Shown one piece after another: positions 9,355 to 18,342 of a stretch of DNA of 64,000 nt. The stretch's first letter is position 1; each line of letters starts with the position of its first letter. The DNA lies in the NCBI RefSeq assembly GCF_029504655.1, contig NZ_JAQFIL010000001.1, positions 4,655,001 to 4,719,000 of the forward strand. Direction: 5' to 3'. The notes below the pieces were generated by a model. It saw only the letters and a program-made list of their open reading frames with translations. It did no database searches and was not told the DNA's origin. This DNA is from Catalinimonas alkaloidigena (GTDB lineage: Bacteria > Bacteroidota > Bacteroidia > Cytophagales > Cyclobacteriaceae). The position numbers and the translations under genes were made by a program.

Positions 9355-10149
9355 ATGAATATACTGGATAAGATTGTTGTCCGGAAAAAGGAAGAGATAG
9401 CGCAGCGCAAGGCAGAAACAAGCGAGGAAAGCCTTAGAAAAAGTTCGCTCTTTGAGCGCAGTACATTTTCATTGTCGGGAGAACTCAAAAAGAAGCAGCC
9501 TGCCATCATCGCTGAGTTCAAGCGCAAATCTCCTTCCAAAGGTATCATCAATGCAGAGGCGGATGTGATGCAAACTACCACTGGCTACGTAAAAGCCGGA
9601 GCTGCGGCTCTGTCTGTCTTGACCGATATAGATTTTTTTAACGGCAGCGACAAAAACCTTCGCATCGCTCGCCAGCATAATAATTGCCCAATCCTGCGCA
9701 AAGATTTTACCATTGATCCTTATCAGATCACCGAAGCCAAAGCTTTAGGAGCGGATGCGATTCTGCTGATCGCTGCTATTCTCAGTCCTGAAGCGGTAAA
9801 ACAACTGGCTTCCTATGCGCGTGAACTGGGCCTGGAAGTACTGTTGGAAGTGCATAATGCGGAGGAACTGCAGCAAACCGCACTTGACGATAATATTGCT
9901 CCTTTCTTAAACGTAGTGGGCGTTAACAACCGTAACCTTAAAACTTTTGAAGTGAGCATTCAGACCTCCATTGATCTGGCTGAGTTGATGCCAGAAAGCA
10001 TGGTGAAAATTTCGGAAAGCGGCATCAGCAATGCAGAAAATATCCGAATACTGACTGAACATGGCTACCAGGGATTTTTAGTAGGAGAATATTTTATGAA
10101 GCAAAGCGACCCTGCTGCAGCCTGTAAAGCATTCATTCAACAAATCTGA
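9355..10149 (+). CDS. trpC: Indole-3-glycerol phosphate synthase
   Basis: 264 residues, the usual length of a monofunctional IGPS. The fourth step of tryptophan synthesis: CdRP to indole-3-glycerol phosphate. Diagnostic motifs are AEFKRKSPSKG at 53-63 (the catalytic Lys lies here), LRKDFTIDPYQI near 114, VGVNNRNLKTF near 189 and SESGISNAENI near 224. It is the first gene of a plus-strand cluster trpC-trpF-trpB-X-trpA. The upstream genes trpE, trpG and trpD are absent; the neighbours upstream are arginine enzymes on the other strand, so the early trp genes must lie elsewhere. Confidence 0.95.
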   Translation: MNILDKIVVRKKEEIAQRKAETSEESLRKSSLFERSTFSLSGELKKKQPAIIAEFKRKSPSKGIINAEADVMQTTTGYVKAGAAALSVLTDIDFFNGSDKNLRIARQHNNCPILRKDFTIDPYQITEAKALGADAILLIAAILSPEAVKQLASYARELGLEVLLEVHNAEELQQTALDDNIAPFLNVVGVNNRNLKTFEVSIQTSIDLAELMPESMVKISESGISNAENIRILTEHGYQGFLVGEYFMKQSDPAAACKAFIQQI

Positions 10150-10192
10150 TGCAGGCTGAACTATCAAAAGTAAAATTTAGGTTGATGAAGTG

Positions 10193-10888
10193 ATGGCAAA
10201 TACGCGAATAAAACTCAAAGTCTGCGGAATGAAGTTTTCGCACAACATGCACAAAGTAGCACAGATGAAACCGGATTATCTGGGATTTATCTTCTACGAA
10301 AAGTCGCGCCGCTACATGGCCGATACACTCAAACCTAAAGATTTGCAGGAGTTACCCCGGCAAACCAAAAAAGTAGGCGTATTTGTGAATGCCACTACTA
10401 AGGAGATGCTAAAACAGGCAAAAAAATATCAGCTGGATTTTTTGCAATTGCATGGACAAGAAAGCCCCGAACAGTGCGAAGAGATCAAAAAAGCTGGCAA
10501 AAAAGTTATTAAGGTATTCAGCATAGGCCAGCAGGATTTTGATTTCAGCCAATTGGAAGCTTATAAGCCTCATGTCAGCTATTTTCTTTTTGACACTGCC
10601 GGAAAGCATCCGGGAGGCAATGGAGAAACTTTTGACTGGGGGCAATTACGTTCTTATGACCAGGAAATCCCTTTCTTTTTGAGTGGAGGCATCAGCCTGG
10701 ACAATGTGCCTCAGTTGAGAGAGCTCTCTTTCTTTAATATTCATGCCATAGATGTCAATAGCCGCTTTGAGATAGAACCCGGCCTCAAAGATGTGAATCT
10801 GGTACAAAAGCTAAAAGATAAGTTGTACGGAAGAAGTGAAAGGAAATCAGAGAAAGTGCCGTTTCAATTCCGCCGGAAAAATCAGTAA
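10193..10888 (+). CDS. trpF: Phosphoribosylanthranilate isomerase
   Basis: 231 residues from the ATG at 10193; a GTG codon directly in front (10190) is a less likely start. Converts PRA to CdRP, the third step of the pathway. The N-terminal LKVCGMK carries the catalytic Cys, the active-site Asp is in FDTAGKHPGG (GG-G phosphate loop context), and LSGGISLDN and HAIDVNSRFE follow as phosphate-binding and C-terminal motifs. The C-terminal tail after about residue 212 is basic (RSERKSEK) and not part of the barrel. It follows trpC by 43 nt. Confidence 0.93.
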   Translation: MANTRIKLKVCGMKFSHNMHKVAQMKPDYLGFIFYEKSRRYMADTLKPKDLQELPRQTKKVGVFVNATTKEMLKQAKKYQLDFLQLHGQESPEQCEEIKKAGKKVIKVFSIGQQDFDFSQLEAYKPHVSYFLFDTAGKHPGGNGETFDWGQLRSYDQEIPFFLSGGISLDNVPQLRELSFFNIHAIDVNSRFEIEPGLKDVNLVQKLKDKLYGRSERKSEKVPFQFRRKNQ

Positions 10889-10985
10889 TTTTCAGGCTTA
10901 GTAGAACACTTAGCTTAGATCATTTGGCAAACACTATTTAGATTAATGCTCTGAAATGAATTCAGGGTAAAATTCTCAATTCGCT

Positions 10986-12191
10986 ATGGAAGTAAAAGAT
11001 ATTCAGTACAGTCCTTATAATGTTAATGAAAGAGGATATTACGGCCAGTTTGGTGGCGCTTTTATCCCGGAGATGCTGCACCCAAATATTGAAGAGCTGC
11101 AGCAAAACTACCTGCAAATCATCAATGCCCCTGATTTTCAACAGCAATTTCGCAAGCTGCTTAGAGATTATGTAGGTCGGCCAACGCCACTATACTTTGC
11201 GGAACGGTTTTCAGAAAAATTTGGTGCTAAAATCTACTTTAAGAGAGAAGACCTCTGTCATACCGGTGCGCATAAAGTCAATAATACCATAGGGCAGATC
11301 ATTTTGGCAAAGAAACTGAACAAAAAATTCATCATTGCCGAAACCGGAGCCGGACAGCACGGCGTAGCTACAGCCACTGTCTGTGCCCTCATGGGCATGC
11401 CCTGCAAGGTGTTTATGGGCTCAGTAGATATGCAAAGGCAAAAGCCGAATGTGGAGCGTATGCGCATACTGGGGGCGGAAGTGATTCCTGCAGAATCAGG
11501 GAGCAAAACCCTGAAAGATGCGACCAACGAAGCCATGCGCCACTGGATCAACAATCCTAAAGACAGCCATTATATCATTGGTTCTGTTGTGGGGCCTCAC
11601 CCCTACCCTGATATGGTAGCCCGCTTTCAGTCAGTGATTAGTGAAGAGATGAAGTGGCAGTTGAAGGAGCAAACTGGCTCAGCAAACCCTGACTATGTGG
11701 TTGCCTGTGTGGGTGGAGGAAGCAATGCCGCTGGTGCCTACTATCATTATTTTGATGATGAGGATGTCAAGCTTATTGCGGTAGAGGCTGCCGGAGAAGG
11801 TGTGGCATCCGGTCGTTCTGCCGCTACCACCGCACTGGGCAAACCGGGCATACTGCATGGCAGTCGGACTTTACTGATGCAAACCGATGACGGTCAGGTG
11901 ACCGAACCTCACTCTATCTCTGCCGGGCTGGACTATCCGGGTATCGGCCCTATGCATGCCAACCTTTTTGACACCGGACGTGGTACATTCTATAGTGTCA
12001 CCGATGATGAATCTATGAAAGCCGGAGTACTGCTGAGCCGTTTGGAAGGCATTATTCCTGCCATTGAATCAGCGCATGCCATTGGAGCACTGCATCAAAT
12101 GTGCCTTAATGCTGAGGATGTGGTGGTCATCAGTCTTTCTGGTCGTGGAGACAAAGATCTGGAGACATACATCAAGTGGGGAAAATACTGA
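10986..12191 (+). CDS. trpB: Tryptophan synthase beta chain
   Basis: 401 residues, standard TrpB1 length. PLP-dependent condensation of indole and serine. PLP lysine is K97 in HTGAHKVNN; the phosphate-binding glycine loop is CVGGGSNAAG, and ETGAGQHGVATAT is the substrate-binding loop. C-terminal LSGRGDKD is also conserved. It works with the trpA product, although the two genes are separated by the ATP-grasp gene. A 97-nt gap separates it from trpF, so an internal promoter is possible but none is obvious. Confidence 0.96.
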   Translation: MEVKDIQYSPYNVNERGYYGQFGGAFIPEMLHPNIEELQQNYLQIINAPDFQQQFRKLLRDYVGRPTPLYFAERFSEKFGAKIYFKREDLCHTGAHKVNNTIGQIILAKKLNKKFIIAETGAGQHGVATATVCALMGMPCKVFMGSVDMQRQKPNVERMRILGAEVIPAESGSKTLKDATNEAMRHWINNPKDSHYIIGSVVGPHPYPDMVARFQSVISEEMKWQLKEQTGSANPDYVVACVGGGSNAAGAYYHYFDDEDVKLIAVEAAGEGVASGRSAATTALGKPGILHGSRTLLMQTDDGQVTEPHSISAGLDYPGIGPMHANLFDTGRGTFYSVTDDESMKAGVLLSRLEGIIPAIESAHAIGALHQMCLNAEDVVVISLSGRGDKDLETYIKWGKY

Positions 12192-12195
12192 AAAC

Positions 12196-12267
12196 TAAAT
12201 TGTTAAATGGCTGAATGGTTAAACTGTTGGATACTCATTTCCGGCCATTCAGTCATTTAACAATTTA
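12196..12267. repeat. Near-perfect 23-bp palindromic hairpin between trpB and the ATP-grasp gene
   Basis: Left arm 12196-12218 and right arm 12245-12267 pair over 23 positions with a single G-T wobble, around a 26-nt loop. There is no T-tract after it, so it is not a classic terminator. It shares the TTCAGCCATTT block with the repeat at 9194-9268, which suggests a dispersed palindromic intergenic element. It may stabilise or process the trp mRNA (inference). Confidence 0.7.
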
Positions 12268-12280
12268 ATCATTTAAACCT

Positions 12281-13147
12281 ATGAAACACTGTGCTTATCT
12301 GAGCATGGATAGCCTGGACGGCTTCTTCAGTTATGACCGGTTGACCTTTGAACCTTTACAGGCATTGGGCTGGCAGGTAGAAGAAGTATCCTGGAGAAAT
12401 GAATCTGCCGACTGGAATCAGTATGATGCGGTGGTGATCCGAACCACCTGGGACTACCAGGATGACCCACCGGCTTTTATGAAAGTGCTGGAGCAGATAG
12501 AAAGCTCTGAGGCTCAATTGCACAATAGCCTTGAACTGGTACGCTGGAATCTTAGCAAAACCTATCTGAAAGAACTGGAAGAAAAAGGGATCGCCATTGT
12601 GCCTACCCTCTGGGATCAGAAGTTTAGCCCTGAGAATTTCAGAGGCTGGGCTAAGTCACTGGAAAAGCAGGAGCTGATTGTGAAACCTGTAATCAGTGCC
12701 AATGCAGATTTTACTTACAGGTTGGCAGTCAACACCTCGGACGTAGAATTGGAGAAGATTGCTCCGGACTTTCAGCAGCGCCCTTTTATGGTACAGCCAT
12801 TTATGAAAAGTATAGTGGAGGAAGGAGAGTACTCGCTATTTTTTTTCGGAGGTAATTACAGCCATACCGTGCTCAAAAGGCCCAAGAGGCAGGATTTCAG
12901 GGTACAGGAAGAACATGGTGGAAAAATTGAGGCGGTAGAAGCCCATGAAAAGCTACTGAATACCGCATGCCAGGTGATGGAAGCTATTACACCTCAGCCT
13001 TTATATGCGCGTGTGGACCTCATCAATAACCAATATGATGAGTATGTACTGATAGAGGTAGAACTTATAGAACCTTCTTTATATTTTGAATATTGCAAAA
13101 AATCTCCCGGGCTCTTTGCCCAAGCATTAGACGCTAGCACACATTAA
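12281..13147 (+). CDS. ATP-grasp protein (RimK/DcsG-like) inside the trp cluster
   Basis: 288 residues, cytoplasmic. The N-terminal half carries VVIRTTWDYQDDP (55-67 region) and LVRWNLSKTYLKELEEKGI, the hallmark of a family of ATP-grasp proteins related to DcsG of cycloserine biosynthesis and to glutathione synthetase/RimK. Later come LIVKPVISANA (ATP-grasp lysine), MVQPFMKSI, GEYSLFFFGG and the metal-binding LIEVELIEPSLYFE. Such enzymes join a carboxylate to an amine or similar nucleophile through an acyl phosphate. It is not a known step of tryptophan synthesis. It lies 19 nt before trpA and in the same operon, so co-regulation with tryptophan synthesis is likely. Substrate unknown. Confidence 0.8.
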   Translation: MKHCAYLSMDSLDGFFSYDRLTFEPLQALGWQVEEVSWRNESADWNQYDAVVIRTTWDYQDDPPAFMKVLEQIESSEAQLHNSLELVRWNLSKTYLKELEEKGIAIVPTLWDQKFSPENFRGWAKSLEKQELIVKPVISANADFTYRLAVNTSDVELEKIAPDFQQRPFMVQPFMKSIVEEGEYSLFFFGGNYSHTVLKRPKRQDFRVQEEHGGKIEAVEAHEKLLNTACQVMEAITPQPLYARVDLINNQYDEYVLIEVELIEPSLYFEYCKKSPGLFAQALDASTH

Positions 13148-13166
13148 TCATTTACCATCATCCATT

Positions 13167-13958
13167 ATGATACAAACGACCAATCGCATAGATCAAATTT
13201 TCAGGGAAAAGCAGGGAGATATACTTTCTGTCTACTATACTGCGGGCTTTCCTGGGCTCAATGACACTGTTCGGATTGCTCAATATCTGGAAGAAGCCGG
13301 AGCCGACCTGATTGAAATAGGGATGCCTTTCTCTGACCCTCTGGCAGATGGCCCTACCATTCAAAACAGTGGTACTCAGGCGCTCAGTAATGGAATGACC
13401 ATTAAAAAACTATTTGAGCAACTCAGTGATATACGCTCTTCAGTCCATATACCCATCATCCTGATGGGTTACATGAATCCGGTAATGCAGTTTGGTGTAG
13501 AAAATTTCTGCAAGCATTGCCAGCAAGCCGGAGTTGACGCGCTTATTCTGCCAGACTTGCCCATGCAGGAGTATCTGGAGGAGTACAAAGAATTGTTTGA
13601 GTCGTACGGCTTATACAATATCTTCCTGATTTCTCCACAAACTTCAGAAGATCGCATTCGTCTGATAGATGAAAACTCTCACGGCTTTATTTATATGGTT
13701 TCTTCCGCCAGCATTACCGGCGCCAAGCGTGGCATTTCTGAGGAGCAGATTACCTATTTTAAGAGAATTCAGGCCATGAAACTTCAACATCCTACGCTGA
13801 TTGGTTTTGGCATCTCCAATCACGAAACTTTCAGCAAAGCGTGTGAGCATGCCAGCGGAGCCATCATCGGCAGTGCTTTCATCAGGGTATTGGAAAAGAG
13901 CCAGAGTTTGCAAAAGGATATCGCACAATATGTAAAAGAGGTGAAAGGGATAGGCTAA
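13167..13958 (+). CDS. trpA: Tryptophan synthase alpha chain
   Basis: 263 residues. Cleaves indole-3-glycerol phosphate to indole and G3P. The catalytic Glu 50 (LIEIGMPFSDP) and Asp 61 (LADGPTIQ) are in place, as are YYTAGFPG, LILPDLPMQEY and VSSASITGAKRG (phosphate loop). Last gene of the trp cluster. Its stop codon lies inside the oligo-A that serves as the T-tract of a terminator for the opposite strand. Confidence 0.95.
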   Translation: MIQTTNRIDQIFREKQGDILSVYYTAGFPGLNDTVRIAQYLEEAGADLIEIGMPFSDPLADGPTIQNSGTQALSNGMTIKKLFEQLSDIRSSVHIPIILMGYMNPVMQFGVENFCKHCQQAGVDALILPDLPMQEYLEEYKELFESYGLYNIFLISPQTSEDRIRLIDENSHGFIYMVSSASITGAKRGISEEQITYFKRIQAMKLQHPTLIGFGISNHETFSKACEHASGAIIGSAFIRVLEKSQSLQKDIAQYVKEVKGIG

Positions 13959-13997
13959 AAAAAATAGCCTTCAGCTTATATATGACCAAAGGCTATT
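13956..13997 (-). terminator. Intrinsic terminator for the minus-strand uspA-like gene
   Basis: AATAGCCTT (13963-13971) pairs with AAGGCTATT (13989-13997), 9 bp. On the minus strand a run of T follows the stem (complement of 13956-13962). It lies downstream of the minus-strand universal stress gene and abuts the end of trpA; only the minus direction has the T-tract. Confidence 0.75.
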
Positions 13998-14059
13998 CAA
14001 GGACGTCTGATTAAAGGAAATTCAAGTGAATGAATGCTGAGCAAGCCCGGTATTCAGAA

Positions 14060-14911
14060 TCAAGTGTGAGCCACTTCTTTTTCTCGTATATCTGATAAAG
14101 CCAGCAATGGCACCTGGGTTTCCATCACCATTCTGCGGGTGATGCTTCTTTTCAGCAGGCGGTCCATAAAGGTACCCTTGTGGGGAATCATCACCAATAA
14201 GTCAGGCTGGTAGTTCTTAATTTCATCCACAATACTATCTGCTACCTTGGTAGCATTCGTCATTTTGTAAGCGTGATGTGTACCTTTCAAAACCTGTTCC
14301 AGCTCATCTTCCTGCATTTCTTCTGTAAGCTCATCCGTTTGCTTTACCGGCATTTTCTCTACATGGAATATTTCAACATCCGCTTTAAAGCCTTCAGCAA
14401 TTTCCTTAAGCAGTCTGATGCTTTTATCTTTTTCATGAATTGCGTTCTCGTCTCTGGCAAAAAGTATTTTTTCAATGTTGTGAAACTCCACACCAAAAGG
14501 TACGACCAGTACCGGAAAATCCGCTTTTCTAATTACAGCAGTAGTCGTGTTACCCAGGAGCTTATTCTCAGTCAGATCGTTTTGCATGCCCATTACTACC
14601 AGGTCAACATGATGTTTTTTGACCAGCATACTTAATTCTTCATCTACCATAGAAACATAAGTGATGCCTGTAACTTTTATATTATAGGTTTGGGACAGCT
14701 CATTGCCTAATTCATTTAAGCGCTCCTCATTGTTGGCAATCATATGATCTACAGCAGAAGGAGACATAAATGCGTTTGAAGTATGTACAGACATTTGAAA
14801 AGCATTAAAAAGCAGTAATTTTGCGTTAAAGTAGGCGGCTAACTTAGCAGCATAATGTACCGCATTCTGGGCATCGCTGCTATAATCGGTGGTGACTAAA
14901 ATGGTTTTCAT
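14060..14911 (-). CDS. Universal stress protein, two tandem UspA domains
   Basis: 283 residues with two Usp folds. The first (about 1-145) begins MKTILVTTDYSSDAQNAV and has the ATP-binding style VVMGMQNDLTENKLLGNTT followed by FPVLVVP. The second (about 146-280) is more divergent: it ends LLVMIPHKGTFMDRLLKRS ITRRMV and VPLLAL, and lacks the full G-2x-G-9x-G(S/T) motif. It is a cytoplasmic stress-response protein; tandem Usp proteins are frequent in Bacteroidota. Single gene, with its own terminator at 13956-13997. Confidence 0.9.
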   Translation of the reverse strand: MKTILVTTDYSSDAQNAVHYAAKLAAYFNAKLLLFNAFQMSVHTSNAFMSPSAVDHMIANNEERLNELGNELSQTYNIKVTGITYVSMVDEELSMLVKKHHVDLVVMGMQNDLTENKLLGNTTTAVIRKADFPVLVVPFGVEFHNIEKILFARDENAIHEKDKSIRLLKEIAEGFKADVEIFHVEKMPVKQTDELTEEMQEDELEQVLKGTHHAYKMTNATKVADSIVDEIKNYQPDLLVMIPHKGTFMDRLLKRSITRRMVMETQVPLLALSDIREKEVAHT

Positions 14912-15155
14912 GGCTATGTGTGCTTTGTTGATTGATACCTCAATTTAATCATTACACGAAAGAAAAAATATGATGCGGGTCACCGTTGAACATGACTAAT
15001 ATTAGTTTTTTGCTTTGTACACATAAGTTTTCACCTCTTAACTGCTAACCCAGCCATTGACGTAGCGTAAGCAAGTCAAACAAATGTTGTAAAACACAGC
15101 TTGCTTAACTGTTCTCCAAATTTTTTTTGATTCATATTTGATCTTAAAGCCGTCT

Positions 15156-16079
15156 ATGTCAGCAACTCTACGCACAGAAAACCTTAGCTTCAGTTACAGC
15201 AAGCAGGCAAGAATACATGATCTGTCTTTACTCATTCCGGCAGGAAGCTGTTTTGGACTTTTAGGTCAAAATGGCGCTGGTAAATCTACGGTAATGAAGC
15301 TTCTGCTCGGTTTGCTGAAGCCACAGCGTGGCAAAGTATTTTTGTTTGGCAAAGAGTTACAAGAAAAAAAAGACATCTTCAAGAAAGTCGGGGCTTTGGT
15401 AGAAGATCCACCTTTATATCCCTATCTGTCTGCCGAAGATAATATGAAGATAAGTGCCCTGTACAGGAATATTTCAAATAAACGTATAGCAAAGACGCTG
15501 GCGCAGGTGGGACTTTCAAGCAATGCGAAGCAGAAGGTAAGCACTTTTTCTACCGGGATGAAGCAACGCCTGGGCATTGCCTTGACGCTACTCCACGACC
15601 CACAGCTCCTGATTTTGGATGAGCCGGTCAATGGACTGGACCCGGAAGGGATTGTGACTATTCGCAAACTTATTCAACATTTACATCATGAAGGCAAGAC
15701 AATTTTACTCTCCAGCCATCTGTTACATGAAGTTGAGCTAAGCTGTGATCATGTAGGAATTCTGCATCAGGGAGAATTACTTTTTCAGGGAAAGCTGAAA
15801 ACACTACGGCAGGAGCAATATGCTGCTCATCCGGTAAGTCTTGAAATCAGCGATCTACAAAAAGGAGCACAGACTCTGAAGCATAACCACTACCAGGCCA
15901 GTATACATCATGATTTACTTGATGTCAACCTTCAGCACAAAGAGGAAATCTCTACAGTTATTGATCTCCTCAGACAACAGGACATCAGTATCTTTCAGAT
16001 CAAAGCGAAAGCGTTAAGACTGGAAGACTTATACCTGCATTTTACACAAGCCAAAACATCTGCCCATGGAAAAATTTAA
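15156..16079 (+). CDS. ABC transporter ATP-binding protein
   Basis: 307 residues from the ATG at 15156 (an in-frame TTG at 15138 is less likely). Walker A is GQNGAGKST at 37-45, signature FSTGMKQRLGIAL, Walker B LLILDEP with VNGLDPEG, and the switch His in LLSSHLLHE. The C-terminal extension (about 215-307) is typical of the ABC-2/CcmA-like family that drives export of peptides, lipids or drugs. It overlaps the start of the following permease gene by 14 nt, so the two form one transporter. Substrate not evident. Confidence 0.93.
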   Translation: MSATLRTENLSFSYSKQARIHDLSLLIPAGSCFGLLGQNGAGKSTVMKLLLGLLKPQRGKVFLFGKELQEKKDIFKKVGALVEDPPLYPYLSAEDNMKISALYRNISNKRIAKTLAQVGLSSNAKQKVSTFSTGMKQRLGIALTLLHDPQLLILDEPVNGLDPEGIVTIRKLIQHLHHEGKTILLSSHLLHEVELSCDHVGILHQGELLFQGKLKTLRQEQYAAHPVSLEISDLQKGAQTLKHNHYQASIHHDLLDVNLQHKEEISTVIDLLRQQDISIFQIKAKALRLEDLYLHFTQAKTSAHGKI

Positions 16080-16836
16080 GCTAAGCCTGGAAGCAGAAAT
16101 TCTGAAAGCCAAGAATTCGCTAGCTTTGTGGTTGTCGTTTTTAGGTACTACCGGCATTATCATCGCTTTCTTTTTCATACTGTTATTAGGTACTGAAAGC
16201 TTTCTTCCTTCAGGGCAGGAACAACCCTGGCGTCACTTTTTCAAAATATACTATGAAGGTACTGCATTTATGTTACTACCTCTTTTTGCCATTATTACCG
16301 CCACACTGGTATGTTACATAGAGCACAGTAACAATACATGGAAGCACTTGCTGATCTCTACCGTTCCCCGTTATTCTCTATACCTGTCAAAGCTTTCACT
16401 TACCTTCCTGATAATAATTACAGCCCATCTTTATTTCATCATTTTGATGCTTATCTCGGGAGGGATATTAGGATTTATCCGGCCGGAGCTACAGCTTTTT
16501 GACGCTCCTCCTGATTTTATATTTCTGTTCAAGCTAGCCATAAAAACCCTTTTGTCGGTTAGTGGCATGTTAGCTATTCAGTTTTGGGTAAGCATGCGCT
16601 TCAAGAACTTTATTGTTGCGCTTGGCGTGGGGGTAATAGGTTTTGTGCTTTCTAGTTTGTTGATTGATAGCTGGTACTATGTGATTTTTATTCCTTATAC
16701 CTATCCCCTACTATACCTGAGAGAAGCATTTTTAGAGATCTGGCTCAGCAGGGTAGAAATTTTCAGTATTGCCTTTTTCTTGCTTTACACGCTACTGGGA
16801 CTTTTTGATTTTCAGAAAATGACCATAAAGATGTAA
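16066..16836 (+). CDS. ABC-2 type transporter permease
   Basis: 256 residues with about six hydrophobic helices (for example near 20-42, 70-90, 110-135, 155-200 and 225-245). The first cytoplasmic segment EAEILKAKNSLALW is typical of ABC-2 permeases of the lantibiotic-protection or bacitracin-type group. Start codon lies within the ATPase gene (14-nt overlap), evidence of translational coupling. It forms the membrane half of the exporter. No regulator or peptide gene is adjacent. Confidence 0.85.
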   Translation: MEKFKLSLEAEILKAKNSLALWLSFLGTTGIIIAFFFILLLGTESFLPSGQEQPWRHFFKIYYEGTAFMLLPLFAIITATLVCYIEHSNNTWKHLLISTVPRYSLYLSKLSLTFLIIITAHLYFIILMLISGGILGFIRPELQLFDAPPDFIFLFKLAIKTLLSVSGMLAIQFWVSMRFKNFIVALGVGVIGFVLSSLLIDSWYYVIFIPYTYPLLYLREAFLEIWLSRVEIFSIAFFLLYTLLGLFDFQKMTIKM

Positions 16837-17155
16837 GTATTTATACCTTAATTTACCGAAATGAGATTTTTTTTACTAAAATGATAAAACTAAAAGCGCA
16901 AAATGCTGCATCTTAAAGTTTTTTTTCACAAAATTTGCAATATCGTTGGCAGTATAATAGTCTTGATTAGCAACATACATGTCAGGAACAGGCTATTTTT
17001 CATCAAAAAAATTTCCTCTAAGCACTAGGCTTTTATGATTTGACTTTTTTGATGCAATTATTTTAAGATATTGTCAGTTGTAACTAATATAGCCTTATTT
17101 TTGTTGCTTAAGACAAAATCAAGTCTTCAGACACAAGGCAGAGAAATAATTAAGA
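16837..17155. other. Intergenic region with a candidate promoter
   Basis: About 320 nt, A+T-rich. Apart from the -7 element described separately near 17096 I see no RNA gene, repeat or ORF. Confidence 0.4.
17096..17103 (+). promoter_or_regulatory. Candidate promoter -7 element (TATTTTTG)
   Basis: TATTTTTG fits TAnnTTTG, with TTG at 17071-17073 at 22 nt as a possible -33. It would give a leader of about 75 nt for the membrane coiled-coil gene starting at 17186. Confidence 0.4.
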
Positions 17156-17185
17156 ATGCATTTAGTAAAAAATTGTAGAGGTGTT

Positions 17186-17809
17186 ATGAGAACTATCAAC
17201 CGCTTGTTATTCTTGGGATTAGCATTAAGCCTGGTTATCAGTACCGGCTTTGCTCAGGAGACATCTAGTACTTTGGATCAGCAGTATAACGAATTGATAG
17301 AATCATCTAATTCTGTTAAGTCCAGTTCAGGCAGAGAATACAAAGTAATTAACCTTCAGGACATTAATGCCATCTGGAGAAATGTGCAGAACAGTATGGC
17401 TGCTTCTAAAGAAGAACTTTCGGCTACTCAGAATAAGGTGGAGAACCTCAACCAGGAAGTTGCCAAGCTAACGCAAAAAATTGATGAGCAGCAATCTACT
17501 GTGGAAGCCAGTGAACACGCTGCAACACATATTTCAGTACTAGGACTTGATATTCCTAAGGATAAGTTTGTGGCTACATTTTGGATCACTACGGCAGTAC
17601 TTTTAGTATTACTGGGAGGAGCTATATTTCAGTTTAAGCGGAGCCGTAATGTCACCCAAAGAACACAGCTCAACTTTGTGCAATTGCAGGAAGAAATGGA
17701 AGAGCTTCGCCGTACTTCTCTTGAAAAAGAACGCCGTCTCAGAAGGGAGCTCCAGACTGAAAGAAATGCCGTTGAGGAAATGGGGCGTAATACCGGTATT
17801 AAGCGTTAA
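17186..17809 (+). CDS. Membrane-anchored coiled-coil protein, function unknown
   Basis: Start chosen at the ATG at 17186 (MRTINRLLFLGLALSL), directly before a signal peptide ending at about GFAQE; an upstream ATG at 17156 adds ten polar residues. The product has 207 residues: an N-terminal extracytoplasmic part with a coiled coil (SKEELSATQNKVENLNQEV), a single transmembrane helix (ATFWITTAVLLVLLGGAIF) and a highly charged C-terminal coiled coil (EEMEELRRTSLEKERRLRRE). I recall similar proteins in Cytophagales but know no function. A strong terminator follows, so it is monocistronic. Confidence 0.7.
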   Translation: MRTINRLLFLGLALSLVISTGFAQETSSTLDQQYNELIESSNSVKSSSGREYKVINLQDINAIWRNVQNSMAASKEELSATQNKVENLNQEVAKLTQKIDEQQSTVEASEHAATHISVLGLDIPKDKFVATFWITTAVLLVLLGGAIFQFKRSRNVTQRTQLNFVQLQEEMEELRRTSLEKERRLRRELQTERNAVEEMGRNTGIKR

Positions 17810-17844
17810 AGGATAAGATCACTAAGAAAACGACAAAACCCTAC

Positions 17845-17869
17845 AAACCGCCATTGCGCGGTTTTTTTT
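17845..17869 (+). terminator. Intrinsic terminator
   Basis: AAACCGC (17845-17851), loop CATTGC, GCGGTTT (17858-17864), then an uninterrupted T run to 17869. It ends the coiled-coil gene transcript. Confidence 0.9.
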
Positions 17870-17904
17870 GTCTTTTTTACAGATAGGCTTATCTATATTT
17901 GTGA

Positions 17905-18339
17905 ATGTTTAAGCCTATTCGCCTATTTCAATTATTCCTTCTTTTTGTAATCCTTGCCTGTCATAAGAAAGCAGAGCATCCTTATAACTTTATTCAGGAA
18001 GGCATAGCCTCTTATTATGCATCTTCTTTGAGCGGAAATCATACAGCCAGTGGTGAAGTCTACCACCCTGACAGCCTTACGGCAGCACACCGCTATTTAC
18101 CCTTAGGGACAGAGATACTGGTGATCAATCCAAAAAATCACAAGCAGGTCCTGCTGAAAGTAAATGATCGCGGCCCTTTCCACGGAAAGCGTATTCTGGA
18201 TATCTCGCACCGTGCAGCAGATTCTTTAGGGATAATTAACAAGGGGGTGGCAAAGGTCATCGTCAAAGCTGCCCTAAGACCGGACGTAGCTGAGAAACTT
18301 AGTCTTCAACTGAATGCAGCCAATTCCACCACGCCATAA
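17905..18339 (+). CDS. rlpA: RlpA-like double-psi beta-barrel lipoprotein
   Basis: 144 residues. Lipoprotein signal with lipobox FVILAC, Cys 19. The DPBB domain has GIASYYASSLSGNHTASGE, LTAAHRYLPLGTEILV and the VNDRGPF motif with the catalytic-type Asp. RlpA proteins are septal lytic transglycosylases acting on naked peptidoglycan; this one is short and has no SPOR domain, so it may lack septal targeting. A TATATTTG box at 17894-17901 lies only four nt before the ATG, too close for a usual leader. It converges with the D-lactate dehydrogenase gene with three nt between stops. Confidence 0.85.
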   Translation: MFKPIRLFQLFLLFVILACHKKAEHPYNFIQEGIASYYASSLSGNHTASGEVYHPDSLTAAHRYLPLGTEILVINPKNHKQVLLKVNDRGPFHGKRILDISHRAADSLGIINKGVAKVIVKAALRPDVAEKLSLQLNAANSTTP

Positions 18340-18342
18340 AGC

